A stretch of DNA of 64,000 bases from Lactiplantibacillus plantarum EGD-AQ4 (GCF_000463075.2 NZ_AVAQ01000023.1:1-64000), one strand, 5' to 3'. Positions 34,787 through 44,170 are shown, counted from the stretch's first letter. Notes: generated by a model from the letters alone, not told the origin. A program made the numbers and translations.

Positions 34787-35725
34787 GTGGCACAAAAATA
34801 TTACGCCGTTCGCAAAGGTCGTCAGCCTGGTATTTACCGGACCTGGTCTGAAACGCAAGCACAAGTCAACGGTTACTCACAAGCACAGTACAAGAGTTTT
34901 CCAACAGCCGCCGAAGCGGAAGCGTTTATGAGTGGTCAGGCTAGCGCCAAATCAACGCGTCAGCCTAGCCGTTCCAAATCATCAGCGCATCCAGCACCCG
35001 CACCCGTGGATGCCGCCATCACCGTTTATACCGATGGTGGTTCTCGAAACACTGGTAACGTCGCTGGTCAACACGTGCACCATGATGACAAGGCTGCCTG
35101 GGCGTACCGAATCGAATTGCCGGACCAGCTCGTCACCGATTCAGCCGGCGAATGGGGCGCAACCAATAATCGTATGGAAATCATGGCCTTCTTGCGGGCA
35201 CTCGAGCAGCTCGAAAAATTAGAACAAACCAACACGACGATTTTATTCGTACTCGACTCACAGTACGTCTTAAATGCGGTCACTAAGGGTTGGCTGTCTG
35301 GTTGGAAACGGCGCGGCTGGAAACGCAGCAATGGCCCACTAGTCAACGCCGAATTATGGCAAGCCGTTGACCGCCTACTCCCCAAGTTCACTGACCTGCA
35401 CTACCGGTGGACCAAGGGCCATGCAACCAACCAAGGCAACGTCTTCGTCGACCATTTATTAAACCAAACGATGGACCAGATGCACGCCGGTCAACCCGCA
35501 CAAGCTTCGACTGGTGCGAAAACGAGTGCCCGTCAAGCCAAGACGGCGTCCAAGTCAGCAACGACGAAGACTCAAGCTAAGACAAGTGCAGCTGCCAAGT
35601 CCGTTTCAGCACCTTCGACTCGGACTGATTCGACTGGGCCATTCAATTCTGACCAGCGCCCCGCAGACCCGGAACAAGTCGCCCGCTCCGTAGCAGCGAT
35701 TAAAAAGATGCTGCAGGACCGGTAA
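34787..35725 (+). CDS. rnhA: Ribonuclease HI with viroplasmin-like N-terminal domain
   Basis: A 312 aa protein. Residues ~1-45 (AQKYYAVRKGRQPGIYRTW...YKSFPTAAEAEAFM) are the caulimovirus-viroplasmin-type domain that binds RNA-DNA hybrids. A Ser/Pro linker follows, then the RNase H catalytic domain with Asp in VYTDGGSRNTG, Glu in NNRMEIMAFL, Asp in VLDSQYV and the final Asp in NVFVDHL. A ~65 residue Ala/Lys/Thr-rich tail closes it. It removes RNA from RNA-DNA hybrids. I chose GTG 34787 because the domain begins there and AGGA precedes it; the frame opens earlier with TTG. Single gene. Confidence 0.92.
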   Translation: MAQKYYAVRKGRQPGIYRTWSETQAQVNGYSQAQYKSFPTAAEAEAFMSGQASAKSTRQPSRSKSSAHPAPAPVDAAITVYTDGGSRNTGNVAGQHVHHDDKAAWAYRIELPDQLVTDSAGEWGATNNRMEIMAFLRALEQLEKLEQTNTTILFVLDSQYVLNAVTKGWLSGWKRRGWKRSNGPLVNAELWQAVDRLLPKFTDLHYRWTKGHATNQGNVFVDHLLNQTMDQMHAGQPAQASTGAKTSARQAKTASKSATTKTQAKTSAAAKSVSAPSTRTDSTGPFNSDQRPADPEQVARSVAAIKKMLQDR

Positions 35726-35785
35726 TCTTGGGCGTAACAATTCTAGTTTGAATGTACGGCAAACCTCAACTTTCCATTGCAGTCT

Positions 35786-35819
35786 AAAACCGGCGACCTA
35801 ATTCAGGTCGCCGGTTTTG
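35786..35819. terminator. Bidirectional terminator between rnhA and the HAD gene
   Basis: AAAACCGGCGACCT pairs perfectly with AGGTCGCCGGTTTT around a five-base loop. Confidence 0.9.
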
Positions 35820-35918
35820 TCATTATTTTAGTGAGATACTCGTGAGCGCGGTGTTCATCAACACATATCGAACAAAGCGCCATGTATGCTTAAAGGCAAT
35901 CCGCTATCATTTGCCGTT

Positions 35919-36692
35919 TCAGGCGATCCAGCCAATTTTTTTCAAACCGTTGGCGATCCCGTCATGGTCACAATCCGTGGTCGTGATGTCCGCTAAGGCC
36001 TTGATTTCAGGTTTAGCATTCCCCATCGCAACGCCGATGCCCACGCTTTGAAGCATTTCACGGTCATTTTCATTATCACCAAATGCCGCCACGTTGGCGT
36101 TATCGACATTTAACGCCGCTGCCAGTTTGGCAATTCCTTGCGCCTTCGAACCGGCTTTAGGAATAATATCGACGCCCCGTTCATGAAAGCGAACAAACGA
36201 AAATTCATCTGGATGTGGTAACAATCGGTTCTGGGCATCCGGATAAAACATCATTGCCTGATAGACGTCATGGGCCTGATAGTAATCAGGGGCATAGTCC
36301 AGTTGTGGTGCCCGAAAAGTCTCCAAAACATCCCGCGTTTGTTGTGACGGATGGGTGTGGATATGCAACCCATCCAATGACTCGACCACAATATCGATTT
36401 GTTGTTGGTCGGCGGCCGTAATTAGCTTACCCAAGTTAGCTTTGGACAAGGTGTGCTGATGAACCTGTTTACCATCCGCGAAGGCGGCCGACCCGTTACA
36501 GAGCACATAGTCTCGTAGCGCCAACGCTTCAATCACGGGACGAGCCATCGCCAAATTACGACCAGTCGCAATCGCGACATGGATCTGTTGGTCCTTGAGT
36601 GCCTGAATGCTAGCCACGGTACTCGGCAAAAGGGTCTTATTACTTGCTAAAAGTGTATCATCGATATCAAAAACGGCTAATCTCGCTACCAT
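35919..36692 (-). CDS. Cof-type HAD phosphatase
   Basis: A 257 aa haloacid-dehalogenase phosphatase. Motif I is AVFDIDDTLL (nucleophile Asp), motif II lies in IHVAIATGRN, and the C-terminal motif is VAAFGDNENDREMLQSVGIGVAMGNA with two metal-binding Asp. The cap between them is of the Cof type. Such enzymes dephosphorylate sugar phosphates or flavin intermediates. The ATG at 36692 (MVARLAV) has GGAGG eight bases upstream. It begins 16 bases after the stop of the LacI-type gene and is probably cotranscribed with it. Confidence 0.9.
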   Translation of the reverse strand: MVARLAVFDIDDTLLASNKTLLPSTVASIQALKDQQIHVAIATGRNLAMARPVIEALALRDYVLCNGSAAFADGKQVHQHTLSKANLGKLITAADQQQIDIVVESLDGLHIHTHPSQQTRDVLETFRAPQLDYAPDYYQAHDVYQAMMFYPDAQNRLLPHPDEFSFVRFHERGVDIIPKAGSKAQGIAKLAAALNVDNANVAAFGDNENDREMLQSVGIGVAMGNAKPEIKALADITTTDCDHDGIANGLKKIGWIA

Positions 36693-36708
36693 ATTAAGTG
36701 CCTCCAAA

Positions 36709-37647
36709 TTATCGCTCAATAAATTCTGATTTTATTAATTCATGCGTCCGGGTCTGGCCCATCGCTAGTCGAAATGCAGACTGGCCTAACGATTCCAAAT
36801 GGTGATCGATCGTCGAAAATTTTAACAACCGACTCGTTAACAGATTCTCCTGACCAATAATCGGCATCGGGGGCAACTGGTGATCAATAAAGTATTGATA
36901 AACGCCCGCGCCAATGTCATCACCATTCGCAAAGACCGCTGCCACTTGTGGCGATTGTGCCGCAAAGTACTCGCCAGCCCGATAGCCATCTTCATAGGTC
37001 GCCGCACCGATAAACAAATGAGCGTCATCCAGCGGCCCATAGACCTGCTGATAAGCTCGTTTGGTCACCCGTGTGCTGGCACTGATGACGTTATTACGGC
37101 TCAAAATGACGCCCATCGTCTCATAACCGCGTTGTTTGGCCCACTTTAAGGCCGTCACGTACGACGCCATCCGGTCGGTATACGCCGCCGCCAATTCGCG
37201 GTCGTCCCCGGGATCTTCGCAACACACGATTTGCCCGTATTTGCGATAATTTTCGAGCGTCTCTAACGAACTACTACGTGAGGTAAAAATCAACGCATCA
37301 TAGGCTTTGCTCCGAAGTTCTTCCAAGTAGTGCCGTTCAATCGTCCGGTCATAGTTGGTGGGCAGTAACGTAATCTTGTAACCGGCAGCAAACCCTGCCC
37401 CCACGATACCGTCCACAATCCGGGCAAAATACGGATGATTGGCGTATGGTAAGACCACGCCAATGGTTTTGGTTTGACCCCGACTCAGATCACGTGCGAC
37501 CCGATTAGGCACGTAATCGAGTTCCTGCATAATCGCTTCGACTTTCGCCCGCTTATCGTCTGCCACGTACTTTTGGTGGTTGATCACCCGTGAGACAGTT
37601 GAAACGGAATAGCCTGACAGTCGGGCAATATCATGAATATTCGTCAT
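36709..37647 (-). CDS. LacI family transcriptional regulator
   Basis: A 312 aa repressor. The N-terminal helix-turn-helix NIHDIARLSGYSVSTVSRVIN is followed by the hinge (YVPNRVARDLSRGQTKTIGVVLP) and a periplasmic-binding-protein-like sensor domain with SFDH-like SRNN and FANGDDIGAG stretches. The effector is probably a sugar or sugar phosphate. ATG 37647 has GAGGAAG upstream; a GTG codon directly precedes it. An inverted repeat at 37684-37713 may be its own operator. It is followed by a HAD phosphatase gene, so it may control that phosphatase. Confidence 0.92.
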   Translation of the reverse strand: MTNIHDIARLSGYSVSTVSRVINHQKYVADDKRAKVEAIMQELDYVPNRVARDLSRGQTKTIGVVLPYANHPYFARIVDGIVGAGFAAGYKITLLPTNYDRTIERHYLEELRSKAYDALIFTSRSSSLETLENYRKYGQIVCCEDPGDDRELAAAYTDRMASYVTALKWAKQRGYETMGVILSRNNVISASTRVTKRAYQQVYGPLDDAHLFIGAATYEDGYRAGEYFAAQSPQVAAVFANGDDIGAGVYQYFIDHQLPPMPIIGQENLLTSRLLKFSTIDHHLESLGQSAFRLAMGQTRTHELIKSEFIER

Positions 37648-37683
37648 CACAGAACTTCCTCTCTAACTTGATGATACCACGAT

Positions 37684-37713
37684 GTTTCATATAATTACCA
37701 TAATTTATGAAAC
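37684..37713. promoter_or_regulatory. Inverted repeat upstream of the LacI-type gene
   Basis: GTTTCATA-T-AATTA pairs with TAATTTATGAAAC (8 + 5 pairs with one bulged base). It lies 37 bases before the regulator start, in the region between divergent regulator genes, and is a candidate operator. Confidence 0.45.
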
Positions 37714-37760
37714 CGGTACCAGGTCAAGCTGTTTATTTTCAATTTTCTGATAACAATCGC

Positions 37761-37774
37761 AATTTTCGAAAATT
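37761..37774. promoter_or_regulatory. Palindrome upstream of the RpiR-type gene
   Basis: AATTTTCGAAAATT is a perfect 14-base palindrome, six bases before a TATGAT box (37780-37785); candidate operator for RpiR-type control. Confidence 0.4.
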
Positions 37775-37810
37775 ACCCGTATGATATTAATAATTGGAGG
37801 AAATGATGAC

Positions 37811-38680
37811 ATGTCAATTTTAATCAACTTGCAACACCCGACCGACTTCACAAGTACTGAAGAACGTATCAGTGCCTATATCTTAGCCCATCTAAATCAG
37901 CTACCCACGTTGCGAATCAAGGACCTGGCCGCCAAAACGTATACGTCGCATTCAACGATCGTGCGTTTGACCCAGAAGCTGGGGTTTCATGGCTTTCGCG
38001 ATTTTCAACAGGCACTGACAGCCGAAATTGCCCGGCAGCAACACCAATCGACTACCGTGGATGCCAACTTTCCGTTTTCAGATGACGACTCCGTTCAAAC
38101 TATCAGCGCTAAGATGGCGACGTTGACCATCAACGCCATTCAAACCGCCCAACAGCAACTGGATACGGCACAGCTCGCCCAAGCCGCGAACCTGCTGATG
38201 CGGGCGAAGCGACTCTTTATTTTTGCCCAGGGTGATTCCCAGTTACGCGCACGGAGCTTTCAAAACAAACTCGTCAAAATCAACCGCTTTGCGATTATTG
38301 CCGATGAGTATGCAGATGAAGCTTGGAACGCGGCCAATTTGACGACTGATGACTGTGCCTTCATCATTTCCTACGCCGGTACGACCAGTGTGCACCAGCA
38401 ATTCGCCACGTACTTCGTCGACCACCACATTCCATTACTCGTACTGACTGGGAATCCACAATCGCCGCTATTGGCACAAGCAACAACGCAATTGCTGACC
38501 GTACAAAGCGAATATAATTTTGCCAAAATCGGTACTTTTGCCTCACAAGCGGCCTTCGAATACGTCCTCGATAGCCTCTTTGCCACGATGTACGCGCAAG
38601 ATTTCCACGCCAACTTGCAAAATTTACAGTCCAAGCAACAATTGCTGCAAGCTGGCCCGCTGACGACCAAGGAGCGCTAA
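37811..38680 (+). CDS. RpiR (MurR) family regulator
   Basis: A 290 aa regulator. An N-terminal helix-turn-helix (LRIKDLAAKTYTSHSTIVRLTQKLGFHGFRDF, the RpiR signature) is followed by a SIS sugar-phosphate-binding domain (AKRLFIFAQGDSQLRARSF...FIISYAGTTSVHQQF...LLVLTGNPQSPLL). I chose ATG 37811 because GGAGG lies ten bases before it; the frame opens ten codons earlier without a ribosome site. It is divergent from the LacI-type gene and convergent with the two oxidoreductase genes, which it may regulate; that link is only positional. Confidence 0.9.
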   Translation: MSILINLQHPTDFTSTEERISAYILAHLNQLPTLRIKDLAAKTYTSHSTIVRLTQKLGFHGFRDFQQALTAEIARQQHQSTTVDANFPFSDDDSVQTISAKMATLTINAIQTAQQQLDTAQLAQAANLLMRAKRLFIFAQGDSQLRARSFQNKLVKINRFAIIADEYADEAWNAANLTTDDCAFIISYAGTTSVHQQFATYFVDHHIPLLVLTGNPQSPLLAQATTQLLTVQSEYNFAKIGTFASQAAFEYVLDSLFATMYAQDFHANLQNLQSKQQLLQAGPLTTKER

Positions 38681-38890
38681 TCCCAATTGGCGGGCGGTAG
38701 TAACAAGTTAAAAACCATCGCAACGGTGGTGCGCCGCTTGTACGCGATGAGGTCATGGCAACTTATTTCAGGTGCCCTGCTAGATTGGCGAGTTTGCGGT
38801 CTGCCATCAGGTTTAGTTGGTCCGCAATCCGCAGTTAAGTCGCCCCTGCGCGAATCTTGGCTTTGTCGTTTGTCAGCCAAATTTCAACAC

Positions 38891-38912
38891 AAAAAGGCAC
38901 CCACGCGCGCCT
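38891..38912 (-). terminator. Short terminator after the oxidoreductase pair
   Basis: On the minus strand AGGCGC pairs with GTGCCT around GCGTGG, followed by TTTTT. The rest of 38681-38965 shows no gene. Confidence 0.55.
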
Positions 38913-38965
38913 AATTACTGACGCACGTGCGCACCTAATCGTTGGTGACTTGTTGATAATTCAGC

Positions 38966-39943
38966 CTAACCCAGTCTCAATCCCGCACTCGCCACCGCCT
39001 GATCAACGACGGCCATGACAGCTTCTGAATGGGCTAACTGCTGCTTAACAGTTGCCATGTCGTGCTCGGCAATCACCCGTTCAAACGCGACGAATTCAGC
39101 ATGCATCCGGTGCGCGGCCTGATTGCCTGCATAATCAGTCGTCGTTCCATCATGGGCAATTTTCGTGAAACTTTCAACGGTATTAGTTGGACCGTTCAAA
39201 ACGATGGATCCATCAGTCCCTTGAATCGTTGAGCGCACAGGTGACGTACAATCCTTGGCGCCAATGCAGACGACTTTGATATCCGGATAGGACAACACCA
39301 AGATCCCCGACGTATCAATATTTCGCTCAACATTGGCTAGATATTGCACGTGCGTCGGCGCGCCTAACAGCCCAACGACAAAGTGAATGTTGTAGATATT
39401 CAAATCCATCAGCGCCCCGCCACCCAGTTTGGGGTCAAAAGCTGGTAACACGGTCCCCGCTTTAAACTGGTCATAGCGTGAGGAATATTGTGAATAGTTG
39501 CATTCAATAATCTTCAGTTTTCCGAGATCTGGTAGATTCCGCTGAATCGCTTGATAGTTCTCCAGATATTGGTTGGTGATGGCTTCAATCAGGACTAAGT
39601 CACGGCTCAAAGCGAGGTCTTTTAACTCTGCCAACTGCTCAGCCACCAGGGTGAACGGCTTCTCACAAATCACGTTTTTACCCGCCAATAAGGCCTGTTT
39701 GGCATACTGATAATGTAGTGAATTCGGCAGCGCCACGTACACCGTGTCAATCGCCGCATCCGCCAATAACGTCGCGTAATCCGTATAAACGGTCGCAATC
39801 TGGTACTCTTGCTGCAAGTCGTGCGCCCGTGCCACACTGCGCGGCGTCGACAATAAGCCTGCGAGTTCAATCGCTGGAATCGTCTTGACCATTGGTAAAA
39901 ATTCTTGAACAATTTTTCCAGTTCCTAAAATTCCTAATCGCAT
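38966..39943 (-). CDS. Gfo/Idh/MocA family oxidoreductase (second of pair)
   Basis: A 325 aa NAD(P)-dependent dehydrogenase. The nucleotide-binding LGILGTGKIVQEF is at the start, VYVALPNSLHYQYAKQALLAGKNVICEKPF (with the EKP catalytic lysine) near 70-100, and GGGALMDLNIYNIHFV near 175-190. Substrates are usually sugars, inositols or imino-sugars. ATG 39943 follows AGGAGGAAG. It lies 21 bases after the related gene upstream; both belong to the same superfamily but are only distantly alike. Confidence 0.9.
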   Translation of the reverse strand: MRLGILGTGKIVQEFLPMVKTIPAIELAGLLSTPRSVARAHDLQQEYQIATVYTDYATLLADAAIDTVYVALPNSLHYQYAKQALLAGKNVICEKPFTLVAEQLAELKDLALSRDLVLIEAITNQYLENYQAIQRNLPDLGKLKIIECNYSQYSSRYDQFKAGTVLPAFDPKLGGGALMDLNIYNIHFVVGLLGAPTHVQYLANVERNIDTSGILVLSYPDIKVVCIGAKDCTSPVRSTIQGTDGSIVLNGPTNTVESFTKIAHDGTTTDYAGNQAAHRMHAEFVAFERVIAEHDMATVKQQLAHSEAVMAVVDQAVASAGLRLG

Positions 39944-39964
39944 ATGTCTTCCTCCTGATGATAA

Positions 39965-40984
39965 TTACCGCCGGCACTGTTGGATGCCTTGTTCCAAGAG
40001 TTTGATTTGTAACAGGGTCTCCTCATCCTTCACGAGTTTCGGTGCGCCATTGACGAGTGTCTCATACACGCCATCATAAACGCGGCTGTAATCGCCGACT
40101 TCTGAAACAACTTTTTCTTCATGATAGTCGCCGGCATCATCAACGTACGTCAGTGTCCCGTAGTTTTCCGGCTGGTCGACGCCGAAATCGGCATGGTCTG
40201 GCATATAGAAGTGTTTCAAATCATATTCCTGTCGATCCTTATCCGCCTTTACGAACATCCCCTGCTTGCCATACAGTACGAAGCTTGGCCGTGGTTTGAT
40301 TCGAAAATAGCTGGACTTCACCGAAACTTTCAGCGCGCCGTAATACATATCGATATCAAAGTAATCATTCATTCGGTTTGCGCCCAACAACTGCCGAACA
40401 TCAAAGTGCACGTCGTCCGGTTCCCCAAAATAAGCGATGACTTGATCCAAAGTATGACAAGCGTGGCCATATAAGTAACTCGTGTCTAACGAGAATTCTT
40501 TGACATTGGTGGGTACTTCCGGTCGAAAGTAGTCAAAATGCATTTCAACTTCCAGTAAATCCCCCAGTACACCACTTTCAATCACTTTTTGGGCCGTGAG
40601 ATAGTCCGAGTCAAAACGGCGATTCTGGTAGCACTGGATGAATAGCTGCTTCTCTCTGGCTAAAGCGAATAATTCCTGGGCTTCCGCTGACGTTTCGGTA
40701 AACGGCTTTTCGACTAGCACGTTCTTCCCATGCAACAAGACATCCTTGGCTACCGCGTAATGGGTGTGGCTAGGCGTTGAAACGACCACTAAATCAATCG
40801 CCGGATCTTGATAAATATCGTTCAGGTCAGTCGTGTAATGGACCTCCGCAAGCGGTTGCCAGGTTTGTCGTCCGGAGCGTGAGTAAATTGTCTTGACGTT
40901 GATTTTATCCTTTAGTTTCAAGGCAAACGGTAAGTGGTAGCGATTCGCACTCTTCCCATTTCCAATATAAGCAATCGTTAACAT
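39965..40984 (-). CDS. Gfo/Idh/MocA family oxidoreductase (first of pair)
   Basis: A 339 aa NAD(P)-dependent dehydrogenase. LTIAYIGNGKSANRYHLPF binds the nucleotide. VVVSTPSHTHYAVAKDVLLHGKNVLVEKPFTE carries the EKP lysine. YLYGHACHTLDQVIAYFG carries the conserved GxHxxD-type motif (here G-H-A-C-H-T-L-D). Length and motifs fit the YdgJ/YvaA-like subgroup. I chose ATG 40984 (MLTIAYIG) because GGAGG precedes it; the frame opens 11 codons earlier. It heads a two-gene unit. Confidence 0.9.
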   Translation of the reverse strand: MLTIAYIGNGKSANRYHLPFALKLKDKINVKTIYSRSGRQTWQPLAEVHYTTDLNDIYQDPAIDLVVVSTPSHTHYAVAKDVLLHGKNVLVEKPFTETSAEAQELFALAREKQLFIQCYQNRRFDSDYLTAQKVIESGVLGDLLEVEMHFDYFRPEVPTNVKEFSLDTSYLYGHACHTLDQVIAYFGEPDDVHFDVRQLLGANRMNDYFDIDMYYGALKVSVKSSYFRIKPRPSFVLYGKQGMFVKADKDRQEYDLKHFYMPDHADFGVDQPENYGTLTYVDDAGDYHEEKVVSEVGDYSRVYDGVYETLVNGAPKLVKDEETLLQIKLLEQGIQQCRR

Positions 40985-41143
40985 GTTGACTTCCTCCAAA
41001 TTAGTTGATGCCTTCATTATACCGACTTAATTGCCGGAACCAAGCTAAAGACTGACTTTCGGTCAAAACGTTCAATAATTAAGCGTGCGCGGCGAGTTTT
41101 GGGACATTTTGTCCAATGTTTTATCGAAACACCTGGCTAAACT

Positions 41144-41187
41144 AAAAAGCCGCAGTCAACCCCTTTTTCAGGTGTTTGACTGCGGCT
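41144..41187 (-). terminator. Intrinsic terminator after the Dxs-like gene
   Basis: AGCCGCAGTCAA (41148-41159) pairs perfectly with TTGACTGCGGCT (41176-41187); AAAAA at 41144-41148 gives the T-run on the minus strand. Confidence 0.85.
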
Positions 41188-41241
41188 AAGCGGTTGATTT
41201 AATTCATCATTGCCAACCGATGTTCAATTAATTTCGTGCCA

Positions 41242-42993
41242 TTACTTTTGTGCCAATTGGGCTGTGATAGCAGTCACGATTTGTTCAGGCGTCAACTGGA
41301 ATTCGTGTTTCAATTCCGTCGTCGTTTCCCGATCATTGAACCGTTTTGCGGCCCCGAAGTTCAAGACTCGCATCTCACTGTCACCATAGTACCGGCTGAC
41401 TTTCTCACCAAAACCACCACTCAGACTAGCTTCTTCAATCGTCACCACGAGTTGATGTCCAGCCTTGAATTGCGCCAAAGTGGCCGTATCAGGGTCCGAA
41501 ATATCACGTGGATCAATCAGCGTGGCATCAATACCGTGCGTAGCTAATTGCTGTTGAACCGTCGCGGCCAATGGGAAAATGCTGCCGACACCCATTAAGG
41601 CCACTTGCTGACCCTTGTGGACCGTATGCATCTTCAAGGCGTCAAAGTCTTGCAGTGGCGCGGACTGGACGTCATTACTTGGGACCCGAATTGCGACCGG
41701 ACCGTTATTTTGATGCAAAGTCCAGTGCATCATCGCCCGCAATTCTTCCTTGGTCGTTGGCGCTAAATACGTCAGGTTCGGAATATTACTCAACATCGCG
41801 ACGTCAAAAATTCCTTGATGGGTCGGGTCGCCCGCATTGATGCGCCCACCGGCAACCATAATCGTGACCGGTAATTTGTTGATGCCCAAGTCGTGTGATA
41901 ACTGGTCATATGCCCGTTGCAGGAACGTCCCAGAATGAAAGACAATTGGCCGTAATCCTTGTTGCGCCTGACCGGCAGCGAACGTAATCGATTCTTGTTC
42001 GGCAATACCAACGTCAAAGTAACGGCTGGGATGTTTACGACCAAACCGTTTCAAGTCATAAGTCCCCGGAACCGCCGCCGTAATCGCGGTAATGGGTGTC
42101 TTCGCAGCTAATTCATCTTCCAAGGTCGCGTGAATCACGTCCTTATAAGTTTCTCCAGTCGTTGGATGCAAAGTTGCACCACTGGCTAAGTCAAATGGCA
42201 CATGCCAGTGAAAGGCTTCCTTGTTGTCAATCGCGGGTTGATAGCCGTGGCCCTTCTCGGTGTGAACATGCAAAACGATTGGATGGTCGATATCTTTAAC
42301 GGCCTTAAGGGCTGCCAACATCGTTTCCAAATCATTCCCCTTTTCCACGTACCGATAATCCAGACCGAAGTCTTTAAACAAGTTGTGGGTACTCGTCCCG
42401 TTTGATTCACGGAGTTCCCGTAAATTCTGATAAATGCCGCCGTGGTCTTCCGCAATTGCCATCCCATTATCATTGACTAAGATAATCAGGTTCGACTTCA
42501 AGGTCGCCGCAATGTTCAAGCCCTCCAACGCTAAACCACCGGACAAGGAGCCATCACCGATGACGGCCATCACGTTACCCGTTTTACCTTCAATATCGCG
42601 CGCAACCGCCATCCCAGTCGCCAGTGCGATTGACGTCGAAGTGTGGCCGATGTTGAAATAGTCGTGCGGACTTTCTTCTGGAGCTGTGTAGCCACTAACA
42701 TCGTCATAGTGAGCCGGATCCAACCAAGCTTGCTTACGCCCAGTCAAAATTTTGTGCGTGTAGGCTTGATGGGAGACATCCCAGACGACTTTGTCGATGG
42801 GCGAATTAAAAACCGTGTGAAAGGCAATCGTTAATTCAACGACGCCCAAGTTTGGCCCCACGTGGCCCCCAGTCTGACTAACTTTATTCAATAGCACCTG
42901 CCGCAACTCATCAGCTAGCTGTGTCAGTTCCGACAATGATAGTTTTTTAAGGTCTGCCGGTTGATCAACTGTTGCCAAAATAGGCGTTTCCAT
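41242..42993 (-). CDS. dxs: 1-deoxy-D-xylulose-5-phosphate synthase-like thiamine enzyme
   Basis: A 583 aa transketolase-superfamily enzyme, slightly shorter than typical DXS (~620 aa). It has the opening SQTGGHVGPNLGVVELTIA, the thiamine-diphosphate motif GDGSLSGGLALEGLN...NDNGMAI, the second-domain YFDVGIAEQESITFAAG with the catalytic Glu, and FLQRAYDQLSHD and GDPTHQGIFD, which bind glyceraldehyde phosphate. The stretch before THQG (GGRINAGDP) differs from the DRAGxVGxDG(x)THxG of classic DXS. No other gene of the DXP isoprenoid pathway is nearby, and lactobacilli make isoprenoids from mevalonate, so the product may feed thiamine or pyridoxal synthesis or do another acyloin reaction. Confidence 0.85.
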   Translation of the reverse strand: METPILATVDQPADLKKLSLSELTQLADELRQVLLNKVSQTGGHVGPNLGVVELTIAFHTVFNSPIDKVVWDVSHQAYTHKILTGRKQAWLDPAHYDDVSGYTAPEESPHDYFNIGHTSTSIALATGMAVARDIEGKTGNVMAVIGDGSLSGGLALEGLNIAATLKSNLIILVNDNGMAIAEDHGGIYQNLRELRESNGTSTHNLFKDFGLDYRYVEKGNDLETMLAALKAVKDIDHPIVLHVHTEKGHGYQPAIDNKEAFHWHVPFDLASGATLHPTTGETYKDVIHATLEDELAAKTPITAITAAVPGTYDLKRFGRKHPSRYFDVGIAEQESITFAAGQAQQGLRPIVFHSGTFLQRAYDQLSHDLGINKLPVTIMVAGGRINAGDPTHQGIFDVAMLSNIPNLTYLAPTTKEELRAMMHWTLHQNNGPVAIRVPSNDVQSAPLQDFDALKMHTVHKGQQVALMGVGSIFPLAATVQQQLATHGIDATLIDPRDISDPDTATLAQFKAGHQLVVTIEEASLSGGFGEKVSRYYGDSEMRVLNFGAAKRFNDRETTTELKHEFQLTPEQIVTAITAQLAQK

Positions 42994-43175
42994 GTTTATC
43001 GTTCACTTTCTAATTCATAAGTCTGTTCATAGATTAGCACCTTAGAGCCACTCTAACACAAGCATTTTGTTCGAATTTTATGATTAAAATTATACTAGCT
43101 TAGAATACCGGAAACATCTATTGTCAGCGCCAACCCAGCGACCATCTGACCAAAAGTTATGATTCGGCATTAAAG
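42994..43175. other. Upstream region of the Dxs-like gene
   Basis: About 180 bases without a gene. A weak AAAGTGAA ribosome site precedes the ATG at 42993. It ends where the third 1 kb element starts. Confidence 0.35.
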
Positions 43176-44123
43176 ATGGTTGAAAGGTGCCGGTTGGTTT
43201 GCTGTTCGTCAGCCGGAGATGCGTCCTAATCCGACTTCCGGGGCCGGCTGACAATTGCTGGAACGTAAGCCGACATCGATTTGAACTCACGCAGAAGTTC
43301 ACTGCGCAATTTCAAATACGAGTCTTATTCTAAGCCGGAAGAAAGACACTTCCGACTAAGAATAATTTGGCTACTGAGCATTGTCAGCCGGCCCCTCCAG
43401 TCGGGAAGCCGCTCGAATGGCGGATGAACAACCACCTAACTTGGTGCAATTGACCACTGAATACTAGGAGACTGACCCTTCCTGAAAACTTTGAATCAGC
43501 ATCAATGATGAGTCTAAATCCGGCGATTTATTCAACTTAAATACTTGTTCAATTGACCAACTGATACGATGATTAGAAGATTATAGGACCAGATTATTGA
43601 CCAATTTTGGTGGCAACAATTCTTAAAGTTAGACGACAGATTTGCTACCCGTTCAGCATTTAAGATTCTTCTATGTTCATGCGACTAGAGAACATTTTAA
43701 CAATATACAGCATTGCTGCTGACTCCTGTAACTTGAACACGAGTACAATAACTTTCATCAGAAACTAGTCTTACAGTTGAACGTCAAGATGGCCGTATAC
43801 TAAAAATCAACGAACAGTTTATTTAAGGTTGGGTCCGCAAATGTCCGCCTTTCGAATAGGATCCCGGTTGGAAGGTATTCTGGGCAAGGCCAAGTGGTGA
43901 AATTTCACTTAGCAAGCGTTTTTTGCTTGGTTAGTGAAAGACCAGTATTTAAGACGTGGGCTGTCGGCTTAAATCTGTGTCCACCACGTTACGGCCATTG
44001 ACCAGAATGCCTGGAAGCCGGACGAGGACGTCTCCGCAACAGCAAGTTTACGCTAAGCTGTACTGTTTCCAGCGGGTCTCAGCTGGCTGCTTTTGAACTT
44101 AAGAACAGGCACAGTTTAACCAT
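43176..44123. repeat. 1 kb inverted-repeat structured element, copy 3 (opposite orientation)
   Basis: About 948 bp, inverted relative to copies 1 and 2, with more diverged ends (ATGGTTGAAAGGTGCC and GGCACAGTTTAACCAT). The module with the GC-rich closing stem comes first: 43231-43254 pairs with 43381-43404 except for three bases. In the other module the long branched hairpin of copies 1 and 2 is replaced by an unrelated simple hairpin (TTTCACT...CAAGC, loop, GCTTG...AGTGAAA), while flanking ATTTAAG/CTTAAAT is kept. No open frame shared with the other copies. It lies between the Dxs-like and antiporter genes. Confidence 0.82.
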
Positions 44124-44170
44124 GATTCCAGCCAAATTAACTAACTGCAATGTAAAATTACACACATCAT

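Noticed and set aside
37781-37810. Start of the RpiR-type protein at the upstream ATG
   Set aside because: That ATG lies inside the -10 region and before the GGAGG site; the ATG at 37811 has proper spacing.
16837-44123. The three long elements as classical insertion sequences
   Set aside because: They contain no transposase-length frame; only the inverted ends recall mobile elements.
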